Of a DNA stretch of 64,000 bases, positions 8,664 through 17,622 are shown piece by piece. Within the stretch, counting starts at the first letter, position 1. Each line of letters starts with the position of its first letter. Source of the DNA: Cytophagales bacterium (GTDB taxonomy: Bacteria; Bacteroidota; Bacteroidia; Cytophagales; Microscillaceae). The position numbers were made by a program, and so were the translations under genes. The notes under the pieces are model-generated. The model had not been told where the DNA came from and ran no database searches. It saw only the letters and a program-made list of their open reading frames with translations. The DNA lies in contig RDZE01000016.1 of assembly GCA_004293905.1 (NCBI GenBank), positions 124,001-188,000 of the forward strand. Direction: 5' to 3'.

Positions 8664-8879
8664 CTCTAAAAGGAGTAGTATGCGAAGTATTTTTTTTTGG
8701 GTAATACTACTTTCGGGGTATTATTAAAGCATAATCTCATAATAAATCACCTTATAGGAGTATTACACACAGTAACAAGACAAAAATACTACTTTTTAGT
8801 TACTTGTTATTTAAAAATATAAAAACAAATCACCTTATAAGAGTATTACACGTGAAAATATAAAATACTACTACTTTTG
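8664..8879 (+). repeat. Degenerate tandem repeats, about 80-85 bp unit, upstream of histidine kinase
   Basis: Two 25-bp copies differ by one base (8744-8768 and 8827-8851; core ACCTTATARGAGTATTACAC), 83 bp apart. Each is followed by AAAATACTACT (8783 and 8862, 79 bp apart). A weaker first unit has GGAGTAGTAT at 8672 and TAATACTACTTT at 8702. The motif spacing is about 80 bp, so the region looks like two to three copies of one regulatory unit. Confidence 0.7.
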
Positions 8880-8908
8880 GGTTAGTTTTAAATAAAATCG
8901 TATATTTG
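8876..8908 (+). promoter_or_regulatory. Promoter of the histidine kinase operon
   Basis: TTTG at 8876-8879, then 21 bases, then TATATTTG at 8901-8908. This fits the Bacteroidota -33/-7 pattern. The predicted transcription start is near 8915, giving a leader of about 25 nt. Confidence 0.6.
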
Positions 8909-8928
8909 AAAACTTTTTATATACGATT
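8896..8928 (+). promoter_or_regulatory. Inverted repeat overlapping the kinase promoter
   Basis: Arms AATCGTATA (8896-8904) and TATACGATT (8920-8928) are exact complements with a 15-base spacer. The left arm covers part of the -7 box, so a bound dimeric regulator could control transcription start. Confidence 0.5.
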
Positions 8929-8940
8929 GATTTAGCTATT

Positions 8941-10803
8941 ATGAAAAAAAATGTTTATGTATATGTTTTGTGTTTTTTGTTGAGCATTACTGCCTCAAAC
9001 GCACAAGAACTAACCATAAACAATGCACATTTCAATACTGACCTTACCACCGAGTGGTATTTATTTAAAGATAGCACACTGAACTATAACATTGCTGAAA
9101 TAGTAAAACAAGATTCTATTCTGCCTTTCTTCCAACCCAAAACCCCCTACAAAATCATTAATGACCCCATTTATTATCATTATTGGTTACGAATATCTAT
9201 TAATAACAAATCTGACCAAACTAAATATTACATCACCTTTCTTAAATACTTAGATGTGGTAGAAATTTATTGGCTTGAGTCAGACAAGCGATGGAAATCA
9301 ACCACTACGGGGTTACAAACTTGGGCAGGGAGCTCCGAAATCAGAAAAGAAGTTAACCTTACTGCCCTAATTAACCTTAGAGAAGGTAAAAACACAATAT
9401 ACATAAAAATTACGGGTAATTCTTGGCTTCATCAACAGCGGGGCACATTGAGTGCGCATATCAATTCCATAGAAGGCGTATGGTACACACAATTACAAGG
9501 AGCTTATCTGATGGGGATTTTAGGTGGGGTAGTGATATTAATACTTCTCTACAACATAATTACGCAATGGGTTATACGCAAAAAATACTATACTACTTTT
9601 ATTGTTAGCAGTCTTCTAAATCTTTTAGCTTTAGTACATTTCATCAAGCCCGATTTTATATGGTTTTGGGCAGAGATGCCTTTTTGGGCTTTTTACCTTC
9701 CTTATTTGCTTTATCCACTCTCTACCATCAGCCAAATTTGGTTTTTACAAATTTTTTTAAGTTCCTACTTTTATGCCCCCATTTTTCATCAAATATTCAA
9801 TTTTCTTAAATTCTTCAGCCTATTATTACTCATCTTATTCATTTTCGGAGAGTTATACCTTATGGTTGGGCTCATACATTTATTCTATGTGAGTTACTTG
9901 TTTTTGTCATTGTTCATTACTTATCAACGTAGGAAACAAGGATTTCAGCCCGCACAACATATATTCTTTGCAAATCTTGTAGCATTGTTATTTTGGTTCT
10001 TTAATACTTACCAAAATAACACTATTTCTTTAGTGCCTAATTTTAACTATTTTTATTCACTTATAGCCGAAATACTTAGCCTCACCATCTATTTCCGTGC
10101 ATTGATGGCACAAAATACCATTACTGAAAAAGATTTAGAGAAAAAAGAACGCGAAAAAGCACTCATTGAGCAAGAATCAAAACTAAAATTAGACTTTGAG
10201 AAAGACCGCATCGCACAAGACTTACACGATAATGTCGGTTCGCAACTTACCATACTCATAAGACAACTTGAGAATAGAAATAACTCCGAACACCCCTACT
10301 TTCTCGAACACGAAAAAGAACGACTCATGACAATGGCTCAAAATGCCATATCAGACCTCAGAGATACTATTTGGGGAATAAAAAAAGAAATAACTTTTGA
10401 AGATTTGAGCGAAAAAATACAAGAAATCGTTTGGAATTACAATGAAATAGCCCCTAACATACACATTAAATATGTCATCAAAAATCAATCTTCACGAAAA
10501 TTCAACTTTGATACACAAGATGCCGTTCATATTTTCAGAATCACGCAAGAAGCACTCAACAATGCCATTAAATACAGCCAAGCCAGTTATATAGAGGTAG
10601 GGTTGCTTATCAATAATAACGCAAGGCTATTACTTCGCGTACTTGATGATGGCGTAGGATTTGATAAATTAAGCTCAAAACGGCAATCAAGGCATTATGG
10701 ATTGATGAATATGCAATCAAGAGCCAATAAAATAAACGCAAGGCTACTCATAGAAACCCAAGAAGGAAAAGGGACTAAAATATCGTTGTTCAAAGAATAT
10801 TAA
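8941..10803 (+). CDS. 7TMR-DISM sensor histidine kinase (HisKA_3 type)
   Basis: 620 aa. A signal peptide (1-21, ending SNA-QE) is followed by an extracytoplasmic beta-rich domain to about residue 180 of the 7TMR-DISM extracellular type. About seven membrane helices follow (roughly 185-395), then a short coiled coil and a HisKA_3 dimerisation domain with DLHDNVGSQ; the predicted phosphorylated residue is His429. The HATPase_c domain has its N box at N540-N541 (NNAIKYS), G1 at D569-D570-G571-V-G and G2 in YGLMNMQSRA. The extracellular domain may bind a carbohydrate-like ligand, as suggested for this family. The response regulator follows after 25 bases. Confidence 0.93.
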   Translation: MKKNVYVYVLCFLLSITASNAQELTINNAHFNTDLTTEWYLFKDSTLNYNIAEIVKQDSILPFFQPKTPYKIINDPIYYHYWLRISINNKSDQTKYYITFLKYLDVVEIYWLESDKRWKSTTTGLQTWAGSSEIRKEVNLTALINLREGKNTIYIKITGNSWLHQQRGTLSAHINSIEGVWYTQLQGAYLMGILGGVVILILLYNIITQWVIRKKYYTTFIVSSLLNLLALVHFIKPDFIWFWAEMPFWAFYLPYLLYPLSTISQIWFLQIFLSSYFYAPIFHQIFNFLKFFSLLLLILFIFGELYLMVGLIHLFYVSYLFLSLFITYQRRKQGFQPAQHIFFANLVALLFWFFNTYQNNTISLVPNFNYFYSLIAEILSLTIYFRALMAQNTITEKDLEKKEREKALIEQESKLKLDFEKDRIAQDLHDNVGSQLTILIRQLENRNNSEHPYFLEHEKERLMTMAQNAISDLRDTIWGIKKEITFEDLSEKIQEIVWNYNEIAPNIHIKYVIKNQSSRKFNFDTQDAVHIFRITQEALNNAIKYSQASYIEVGLLINNNARLLLRVLDDGVGFDKLSSKRQSRHYGLMNMQSRANKINARLLIETQEGKGTKISLFKEY

Positions 10804-10828
10804 CAAATTTAAAAACCAAATAAAGTAC

Positions 10829-11500
10829 ATGATTAAAATAGCCATTGTAGATGATGACTTCCAAATAGCCGCCAACCTTAAAAATGATTTAGAAGCCTAT
10901 CATAACCAAATAGAACTACTCTTTATTGCCAATAATGGCGAAGACTGCATCAAATTACTTAATGCACTCAATAAAAAATCTATGCCACAAATCATTCTTA
11001 TGGACATCTCCATGCCCAAAATGAATGGTATAGAAGCAACCACTCGCATACACAACAAATACCCACAAATAGACATCATCATCTTTTCTATTTTAGACGA
11101 ACAAGATAAAATAGTAGAAGCCATACAAGCAGGTGCAAAAGGCTATTTAGATAAAAATGAACAGATAGAAAACATAGTCAAATGCATAGAAGATGTACGA
11201 AACGGACACTCTCAAATCTCTCCTAACATAGCCCGAAAACTCATAGACATTATCCAAAAAATAGCCTCACCCATAGAGAAACCACAAGAAGCCAAAGACA
11301 ACCTTGAAGCAGAAAAATACCACCTCACTCGCCGCGAAAAACAAATATTAGAATTTATCAAACAAGGAAAAAGTTACTCAGTAATAGCCAAACAATTAGG
11401 GGTAGAATACAATACCATCAAAACCCACATCAGAAATATATACGATAAATTACAAGTTAATAATAAAGTAGAAGCCATATCGAATGCAACCCAAAGATAA
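10829..11500 (+). CDS. NarL/LuxR-family response regulator
   Basis: 223 aa. Receiver domain: acidic triad D7-D8-D9, phospho-acceptor D59 (LMDISMPKMNG), and Lys near 110 (GAKGYLDKNE). The C-terminal LuxR helix-turn-helix at about 167-219 has LTRREKQILEFIKQGKSYSVIAKQL and NTIKTHIRNIYDKL. It is the cognate regulator of the kinase 25 bases upstream. The repeats and palindrome before the kinase gene are candidate binding sites for it (inference). The 3' end overlaps a methyltransferase gene by 17 bases. Confidence 0.93.
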   Translation: MIKIAIVDDDFQIAANLKNDLEAYHNQIELLFIANNGEDCIKLLNALNKKSMPQIILMDISMPKMNGIEATTRIHNKYPQIDIIIFSILDEQDKIVEAIQAGAKGYLDKNEQIENIVKCIEDVRNGHSQISPNIARKLIDIIQKIASPIEKPQEAKDNLEAEKYHLTRREKQILEFIKQGKSYSVIAKQLGVEYNTIKTHIRNIYDKLQVNNKVEAISNATQR

Positions 11501-12236
11501 TTTTTCCACACAAGCTGATTTATACGCACGCTACCGCCCCAACTACCCTCAAGAACTCATCGATTTTCTCCTTCATCTAACACCAAAACCTTACAAAGCC
11601 GCTTGGGACTGTGCCACTGGCAATGGGCAAGTAGCACAAGCCATTGCCCCATTCTTTGAGCATATCTACGCCACTGACCTCAGCGAAAAACAATTAGAAC
11701 ATGCACCCCAACAAGCTAATGTGCAATACCAAGTAGCCACCGCCGAAAATGCTCCTCATATCCCTGACCATTCCTGCCAACTCATTACTGTAGCACAAGC
11801 CATTCACTGGATAGACACCACTGCCTTCTACAAAGAAGCCCACAGAATAGCTACTCCCAACGCATTACTCGCTATTTGGGGATACGGACTGCACAAAATC
11901 AACCCTCAAATTGATACCATTATTCAACACTTTTACACCCAAATTGTAGGCAAATATTGGGACGAAGAGCGGAAACACATAGACCAAGCCTACAGCCAAA
12001 TACCATTCCCCTACAGCCAAATAACAACCCCTGAGTTTTTTATCGAAAAACATTGGGATTTGCACACACTCATTGGCTATTTGAATACTTGGTCAAGCAC
12101 CCAAAAATACATCAAAATACACCAACAAAACCCCATAGAAGCTATCCAAAAAGACTTGCAAAATGCGTGGCAAAACCCCAACGAAAACAAACCTATCCGA
12201 TGGAATATTTTTATGAAAACAACAATACTTTCATAA
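11484..12236 (+). CDS. Class I SAM-dependent methyltransferase (Methyltransf_11 type)
   Basis: 250 aa, cytoplasmic. Motif I WDCATGNGQVAQAIA (about 40-54), the acidic end of beta-2 in ATDLSEKQLEHAP, and SCQLITVAQAIHWID (motif IV/post-IV). The N-terminal FSTQADLYARYRPNYPQELIDFL is typical of a widespread family of small-molecule methyltransferases of unknown substrate. It overlaps the response-regulator gene by 17 bases, so it is translated with the two-component system and may be an output of it or a passenger. Confidence 0.85.
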   Translation: MQPKDNFSTQADLYARYRPNYPQELIDFLLHLTPKPYKAAWDCATGNGQVAQAIAPFFEHIYATDLSEKQLEHAPQQANVQYQVATAENAPHIPDHSCQLITVAQAIHWIDTTAFYKEAHRIATPNALLAIWGYGLHKINPQIDTIIQHFYTQIVGKYWDEERKHIDQAYSQIPFPYSQITTPEFFIEKHWDLHTLIGYLNTWSSTQKYIKIHQQNPIEAIQKDLQNAWQNPNENKPIRWNIFMKTTILS

Positions 12237-12313
12237 AATACTTGCTTTTTTATGAAAAAAAAATAAAATTTGTACTATATTTCTAATAATAGCACTAATT
12301 TTTACCATCACAA

Positions 12314-13252
12314 ATGAACATTTTCAAATCTAATGAATTCAAAGTAGGGCTTCTTTCTGTCGTTTCAATGATTATCTTATATTTTGGATTCAACTTTCTC
12401 AAAGGATATGATGTTTTTTCTGCTACCAAACAATACACAGTCATATACGACCAAATAGAAGGACTACAAATTTCTAACCCCGTAATGCTCAACGGAATGT
12501 CAATAGGCAGAGTGAGCAACATAGAAATATTACCCGATAAAAATAATAAAATACGCGTAACACTGCTTATCAATAACCAAGTAACGCTCAAACAACCTAC
12601 CTATGCTGTATTAGGAAGCAATGGTCTTCTTGGAGGAAAAGCCATTTTCTTAGAAATAGGCACAGGAAAAGTTTTGGACAACTACGCCGAGTTACCTCCA
12701 AAAGCAGCCAACGACATGATGGCTACCCTTCAAGCCAAAGCCAACCCCATGATAGCACGCCTCGACTCCATGACCATCAAAATCAACGCACTCCTTAGCG
12801 AGTTCTCAGGCGTAGGAAAAAGAATGAACAACATACTCGCCAATGTAGATGGAATGACTGCCGCCTTAGAAAGTACCCTTGCAAGCCCAAACTCTGACCT
12901 CAATGCACTCCTCCGCAATTTCAGAACCCTCTCGGCTAACCTCGTAGAAACCGAAAAAATGCTCAAGCCCACGCTCGAAAACTCTAACGCATTCTTAAAA
13001 AAATTGAATGAATTAGAGTTTAAACAAACATTAGATAAACTGAATAAAAGCCTGCAAGAAGTAAACATAATATTAGAAGACCTCAACAAAGGAAAAGGTA
13101 CGGCAGGGAAAGTACTCAAAGACGAAGCCCTTTATACACAAATGAAAACCATCACCGAAAACATAGACCGATTGCTTATAGACCTACGCGAAAACCCCAA
13201 AAGATACATCAATATCTCTATCTTTGGTGGTAAAAACAAAGAAGAAAAATAA
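12314..13252 (+). CDS. MlaD/MCE-family lipid-transport substrate-binding protein
   Basis: 312 aa. One N-terminal membrane anchor (about 9-27, VGLLSVVSMIILYFGFNFLKG), an MCE domain (about 38-118, YDQIEGLQISNPVMLNGMSIGRVSNIEI and LGSNGLLGGKAIFLEIG), then a long helical tail (about 140-300). MCE proteins form hexameric rings that carry phospholipids between the inner and outer membranes with an MlaE permease and MlaF ATPase. Neither partner is next to it here. The next gene (YbjN-like) starts 36 bases downstream. Confidence 0.9.
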   Translation: MNIFKSNEFKVGLLSVVSMIILYFGFNFLKGYDVFSATKQYTVIYDQIEGLQISNPVMLNGMSIGRVSNIEILPDKNNKIRVTLLINNQVTLKQPTYAVLGSNGLLGGKAIFLEIGTGKVLDNYAELPPKAANDMMATLQAKANPMIARLDSMTIKINALLSEFSGVGKRMNNILANVDGMTAALESTLASPNSDLNALLRNFRTLSANLVETEKMLKPTLENSNAFLKKLNELEFKQTLDKLNKSLQEVNIILEDLNKGKGTAGKVLKDEALYTQMKTITENIDRLLIDLRENPKRYINISIFGGKNKEEK

Positions 13253-13288
13253 ATATTAGAAACAGACTTTAACAAAAAAAATACAATT

Positions 13289-13747
13289 ATGTCCATGAAA
13301 AACATCCGCGAAATCCGTATAGAACTCGCCAATGCTATGATAGAAAAATACATAGAATCTTCTGTAGGCATAGACCGCGAAGATGTTTATGATGCTGAAA
13401 GAAATATCTGGCGATGGCAACATGGCTCTGCATTCATTGAGGTTTTTGTACAGTCGGTCAATGTAGGAGAAGGCAAAACCCGTGAATATTTGCGTATCTA
13501 TTCTCTTTTAGGAACACTACCCCCCATGGCAGAAGCCGCCAAACTACAACTCCTCGCCAATCTATTAGAAATGAACGACATCAATCTCGGTGTAAAACTG
13601 ACCATTATGAAAGGTACTGACAAAATATATGCTACCTACGAACGCGACATCAGAGGCATGGACTACCTCGAACTTGCCACTTGTATTGCAGACTTAGAAT
13701 GGTGGGCTGATAAATTGGACGATGAGCTCAAAAGTTTTTATAACTAA
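13289..13747 (+). CDS. YbjN-like protein (chaperone-type fold)
   Basis: 152 aa, acidic, no signal or membrane segment. The layout (N-terminal helix, then beta strands with IWRWQHGSAFIEVFVQ, YLRIYSLLG, a LLEMNDINLGVKLTI turn, and a C-terminal helix) resembles the YbjN/type III secretion chaperone-like fold. The family's role is unclear in most bacteria. It probably shares a transcript with the MCE gene 36 bases upstream. It meets the Omp85-like gene tail to tail 14 bases on. Confidence 0.65.
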   Translation: MSMKNIREIRIELANAMIEKYIESSVGIDREDVYDAERNIWRWQHGSAFIEVFVQSVNVGEGKTREYLRIYSLLGTLPPMAEAAKLQLLANLLEMNDINLGVKLTIMKGTDKIYATYERDIRGMDYLELATCIADLEWWADKLDDELKSFYN

Positions 13748-13761
13748 CAAAACTATTGAAC

Positions 13762-15195
13762 TCAAAACTTACCTGAGTAGTTAAAAAATACGCCTATTTC
13801 TCCACTTACATTCGTAGAGCAATCTATCGAGAAAAGAGAATTATAATAAGTTACAAAATCTAAACCTATACCCGAACCATAAATCCATTGGTTCGAAAAA
13901 CGACTGCTTACATCAGTAAAAAAGCGGTCATCAACATAGCTTAAATCTAAAAAACCTGTAATATACACAGCAATCGGCATCGTCCTGAACTGTTTTAGAG
14001 GAATAAAACGCAAGGTCTTGCGGGTATCTATCCATTTATACTTAAGGGTGTTTTTGCTCAAGCAATAACTCTGACCATCAATCACATACAATTCATACCC
14101 ACGCAAAAAAGTATCATCATACCCCAAACCTTGAGCATTGGCATAGGGCTGCCTATCCATAATAGACCAACGCGCCTCTATAGTAACATCATAATACAAA
14201 CGTTTTGCTAACTTATCATAATACCCCCACAAACCCGTAAAATGTAAAATATCTAATTGGTCAGTATCCAAAATACCTCTTTTTTCTATACCCAACCTAA
14301 ACCAATAACCTTCCAAAGGATACGCCAACACATCACGTAAATCATAACGATAAGTATAAGAAATAGTATGAAAACGCTGCTCAGTGTCATTGTCTAAAAA
14401 ATAAGTTGGATTGATGCGTAGCACCGTATCCCCAACTTTATTAAAATCATAGCGCAAAGTTAGGTTATGAAAAGCGTAAAATTTAGGGCGATACTGTACT
14501 TCAGCCTTGATAAAAGTTTTTTCCCTGACTATTTTGTCTGATTCTGCAAAAACTAACCGATGATTCAATGTTTGATAAGCAACTGACTTACTTTGCGCAT
14601 AGGAAAATCCTAAAGAAAGTCCCCAACGTTGTTTATAGTCCAAATAAGGGATTGTATATACCAAGCCATACCGCTTCAGGAAGCCTTGTTGAATAAGAAT
14701 TTCCAAACTTTGGTTAAGCCCTGCAATATTCTTTTTGATTAGGCGCAATCCATAGTTTGTTCTGCGTAAATCTGCTCCATGTTGATAAACCCATTCATTC
14801 ACATTGCGGTCTGAGAGTTCAAAAATAGGCAAAGGAAAAATATACCATCGTTCTTGCACCTCTACACGCACTGCAATAGTATTAGTGAGGCTATCTATTT
14901 GTTTTATAATGTCTACGATGGTGAATAAATCTGTATTAAAAATTCTATTTCTATTGCGCAGAAGTACAGAATCCATTTCTACTACCCAAATACTATCCCC
15001 AACTTCAATATCCATTTCGCGTAAAATAATGATAGGTTTAGTACGTTTATTTCCCTCTATGGCTACTTCGCTTATCACATAATAAGGTGTTTGATAAGGT
15101 ACTTGAGCCTTGCTGTTGTTTATGCTTAGATTGAAGGCAAGCATAAAAACAAAAAAAAACAATCCACCTCGAGAGATGTGGGAGATGATAAGCAT
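13762..15195 (-). CDS. Omp85/BamA-superfamily outer-membrane protein with one POTRA-like domain
   Basis: 477 aa. A signal peptide region (to about 30) is followed by one POTRA-like domain (about 38-115: YVISEVAIEGNKRTKPIIILREMDIEVGD), then a beta-barrel with alternating aromatic strands to a C-terminal aromatic residue (FFNYSGKF). This resembles short TamA/BamA-like Omp85 proteins. BamA proper has about five POTRA domains and is about 800 aa, so this is not the main assembly factor. It may insert particular outer-membrane proteins or work with a lipid/autotransport system. It lies 27 bases downstream of the membrane coiled-coil gene on the same strand. Confidence 0.8.
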   Translation of the reverse strand: MLIISHISRGGLFFFVFMLAFNLSINNSKAQVPYQTPYYVISEVAIEGNKRTKPIIILREMDIEVGDSIWVVEMDSVLLRNRNRIFNTDLFTIVDIIKQIDSLTNTIAVRVEVQERWYIFPLPIFELSDRNVNEWVYQHGADLRRTNYGLRLIKKNIAGLNQSLEILIQQGFLKRYGLVYTIPYLDYKQRWGLSLGFSYAQSKSVAYQTLNHRLVFAESDKIVREKTFIKAEVQYRPKFYAFHNLTLRYDFNKVGDTVLRINPTYFLDNDTEQRFHTISYTYRYDLRDVLAYPLEGYWFRLGIEKRGILDTDQLDILHFTGLWGYYDKLAKRLYYDVTIEARWSIMDRQPYANAQGLGYDDTFLRGYELYVIDGQSYCLSKNTLKYKWIDTRKTLRFIPLKQFRTMPIAVYITGFLDLSYVDDRFFTDVSSRFSNQWIYGSGIGLDFVTYYNSLFSIDCSTNVSGEIGVFFNYSGKF

Positions 15196-15222
15196 ATTTG
15201 GTTTGATTAATGCGGCACTGAA

Positions 15223-16485
15223 TTACTCAAAAGTAATTTTAGCTTTCTTTACGATAATCCACTCGTTTTGTTTTTTCTCCAGAAGCCCTGCTTCTAAAGT
15301 AATGATGCGGTAAGCATTGTCAAGTTTGAAAGCATAATCACAAGCTGCTTTCAACATAATATCTTCATTGTCAAGGGCTAATGCATGGTATTCATTTCTA
15401 TCTACCACCTTGAAAAGAGCATAATTAGGGTCTTCCAAATCGATTTCTATTTTATAAAAAAACTCTTTGTTAGGCTCTTTTTTAAAGTCGTTTTGATAAA
15501 AAATACCCTCATGCAAGCGCGCATACATTACTTGTACACTTGGGTTAAAAGTATAACTCTCAAGATGCTCTGTTCTTTTGGCAAAAAGCTCTTCGGGCGA
15601 TATTCTGGGCGTATTTTTTTGTTGTAATTGTATTATTTCTTGCATCAATGCATTCACTTGGTCGTTCATATAGTTGAGCCTCAAGATAAGTGCTTTGTGC
15701 TCTTTGATAGGAGTATATTGGTCTATACGATTATCAAGGCGGTTATACTTTTGTTGTACATCTTCCTCAAAAGCAGCTAATTGCTTGCGTAGTTGTTGGT
15801 TCTGATAGGCTACAAAAACGATGCCCACCAAAAGAATTAATAAGATGAAGTAAATAATCATGGTATATCCACTTTTATTAGTTTTGGTATCGTCTGTTTG
15901 TTCTGTTGTTGCGTTGTTATTATTTTGTCCTGAGGCATCTTCTTTGTCGTTTGTTTCGCCAATAGTTGTTTCTTCTATGGCGTTGTTAGCCGATTTTTTC
16001 AAACGCTCTATCTCTTTATCTTTGAGCGTATTCAATTCTATTTCTAATACTTTTACCCCTTCTTGCCAAACGGGTTCATTTTTTTTCATTTTTTTAAGCT
16101 CATTCACCAAATCACTATTCAGTTTGCTAAGTCTTTGGTTGAGTTTGCCTTTTCCATAAGAATTATAACGTTTGTCTTTAAAAGCGCGTACTATTTGCAT
16201 TGCTCGCTCCGATTTTCCTTTCAAAGAACTCTCAAGCGTTGCTAAAGATTGGCAATCTATTTCAGTATTGAGTGTTTTATCATTTTCTTCATTGGCGGCA
16301 AATTGAGCGGTTCTGCAAAGCAAACTCAATTTTACGGCTTCGTAGAGTGCATTCTCATCTACATCGCTCTCTTGGGCATAGAGTGAAAAAGGGGAAAGGA
16401 ACAAAAATAAACAAAAAACAAGCAATTGTAAAGGGGCGCGTGTTTTCTTGTTCTTTCTCATAGTGTTAAGTGAATAGTTTTGCAC
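15223..16485 (-). CDS. Hypothetical membrane protein with coiled coil
   Basis: 420 aa, family not recognised. Signal-like N-terminus (about 18-37), then a lysine/glutamate-rich helical domain containing two cysteines (SLLCRTAQF and IDCQSL), and a low-complexity linker rich in Asn/Thr. A second membrane helix follows at about 207-228 (IIYFILLILLVGIVFVAYQ), a coiled coil of about 60 residues, and a C-terminal alpha/beta domain of about 100 residues (NKEFFYKIEIDLEDPNYALF onward). It looks like an inner-membrane protein with a periplasmic helical sensor region and a cytoplasmic output domain. Probably co-transcribed with meaB, 12 bases upstream. Confidence 0.75.
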   Translation of the reverse strand: MQNYSLNTMRKNKKTRAPLQLLVFCLFLFLSPFSLYAQESDVDENALYEAVKLSLLCRTAQFAANEENDKTLNTEIDCQSLATLESSLKGKSERAMQIVRAFKDKRYNSYGKGKLNQRLSKLNSDLVNELKKMKKNEPVWQEGVKVLEIELNTLKDKEIERLKKSANNAIEETTIGETNDKEDASGQNNNNATTEQTDDTKTNKSGYTMIIYFILLILLVGIVFVAYQNQQLRKQLAAFEEDVQQKYNRLDNRIDQYTPIKEHKALILRLNYMNDQVNALMQEIIQLQQKNTPRISPEELFAKRTEHLESYTFNPSVQVMYARLHEGIFYQNDFKKEPNKEFFYKIEIDLEDPNYALFKVVDRNEYHALALDNEDIMLKAACDYAFKLDNAYRIITLEAGLLEKKQNEWIIVKKAKITFE

Positions 16486-16497
16486 AAAAGTAATGGA

Positions 16498-17541
16498 TTA
16501 TTTTTCAGAAAAAAAACTTTTTCTATACAAATCTATCAAAAAATTAGTCGCTTGACTAATATCTTGTGCGCCCGTAGCTACTTGATGAATCGTGTTCTGC
16601 CAATGTTCTTGTATGGTAGGTTGTGCATAAAAACTACTTTCTAAGGTTTCTCTGATGGTTTCTTTGAGCCAAAAAACATTTTGCTCACTTCTGTTATCTA
16701 TCCAAAAGCCTTTTTTTTGCTGTTCGAGGGCAAATTTTTCTATCATTTCCCAAATCTGCACAATTCCCTCTTTTTGCAATGCGGAGCAGGTAATCACCTC
16801 CGGAAACCAACCATTCGACTTAGGCGGAAAAAGATGCAAGGCATTTTTATATTCGGCTTTAGCGCGTTGTGCTGCCAATTTATTTTCACCATCAGCCTTT
16901 GTAATGGCTATCAAATCAGCCATTTCCATTATCCCCTTTTTGATTCCTTGTAACTCATCGCCTGCGCCAGCAAGCATAAGCAAAAGGAAAAAATCTGTCA
17001 TACGGCTCACCATTGTTTCCGATTGTCCAACGCCTACGGTTTCCACCAAAATTACTTCGTAGCCAGCTACTTGGCATAAAAACATTACTTCGCGTGTTCT
17101 TTTGGCTATTCCTCCCAAAGTACTTTGCGAAGGCGAAGGACGAATATAGGCGCGTGGGTGAGCCGCTAACTGTGCCATGCGTGTTTTATCACCCAAAATA
17201 CTTCCTCTACTACGCTCACTACTGGGGTCTACTGCCAATACTGCCAATTTTAGCCCCACCTCCTCGATGAGGTGCATACCAAAAGTTTCTATAAAAGTAC
17301 TTTTTCCTACTCCCGGCACGCCTGTAATACCAATACGAATACAATTTTTATCCTTAGAATAAGGCAAAAGACCCTCAAGCAAAAGTCCTGAAAGAGCCCT
17401 ATCTTCCTCCTTACGACTCTCTATCAAAGTGATAGCTCTACTCAGAGTAATGACATCGCCTGCTAAAACACCTTCCTGATACTGACTCAGCGACAACCTC
17501 GAACGCCTTGGTACATTTGCTTCCATGGAGAAATATGACAA
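16498..17541 (-). CDS. meaB: MeaB/ArgK-type P-loop GTPase (methylmalonyl-CoA mutase chaperone)
   Basis: 347 aa, normal length. G3E-family GTPase: P-loop GVPGVGKS (74-81), VDPSSERSRGSILGDKTRM switch region, VETVGVGQSE (switch with catalytic Glu), and ITKAD base-specificity loop. MeaB protects and reloads the B12-dependent methylmalonyl-CoA mutase. The mutase subunits are not in this window. The start may be residue 1 (17541) or Met6 (17526). Confidence 0.93.
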   Translation of the reverse strand: MSYFSMEANVPRRSRLSLSQYQEGVLAGDVITLSRAITLIESRKEEDRALSGLLLEGLLPYSKDKNCIRIGITGVPGVGKSTFIETFGMHLIEEVGLKLAVLAVDPSSERSRGSILGDKTRMAQLAAHPRAYIRPSPSQSTLGGIAKRTREVMFLCQVAGYEVILVETVGVGQSETMVSRMTDFFLLLMLAGAGDELQGIKKGIMEMADLIAITKADGENKLAAQRAKAEYKNALHLFPPKSNGWFPEVITCSALQKEGIVQIWEMIEKFALEQQKKGFWIDNRSEQNVFWLKETIRETLESSFYAQPTIQEHWQNTIHQVATGAQDISQATNFLIDLYRKSFFSEK

Positions 17542-17546
17542 AAAAT

Positions 17547-17577
17547 TTTGAACTATACAATAAAAGATGTAACTTTA
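17547..17577 (+). promoter_or_regulatory. Promoter-like element before the CHASE2 gene
   Basis: TTTG at 17547-17550, 19 bases, then TAACTTTA at 17570-17577 (one mismatch to TAnnTTTG). It is 46 bases before the ATG and divergent from meaB. Confidence 0.4.
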
Positions 17578-17622
17578 CTACACAAAAATAAATAATCTTT
17601 ATCTAAAACTATTCATAAACGT

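Larger units (their letters stand above)
8466..8940. other. 475-bp gene-free divergent regulatory region
   Basis: It separates glpD (minus) from a histidine kinase gene (plus) and contains no plausible gene. It holds a 14-bp hairpin followed by U's on the glpD strand, about 80-bp degenerate tandem repeats (8664-8879), a promoter-like element and an inverted repeat just before the kinase gene. These are listed separately. Confidence 0.8.
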
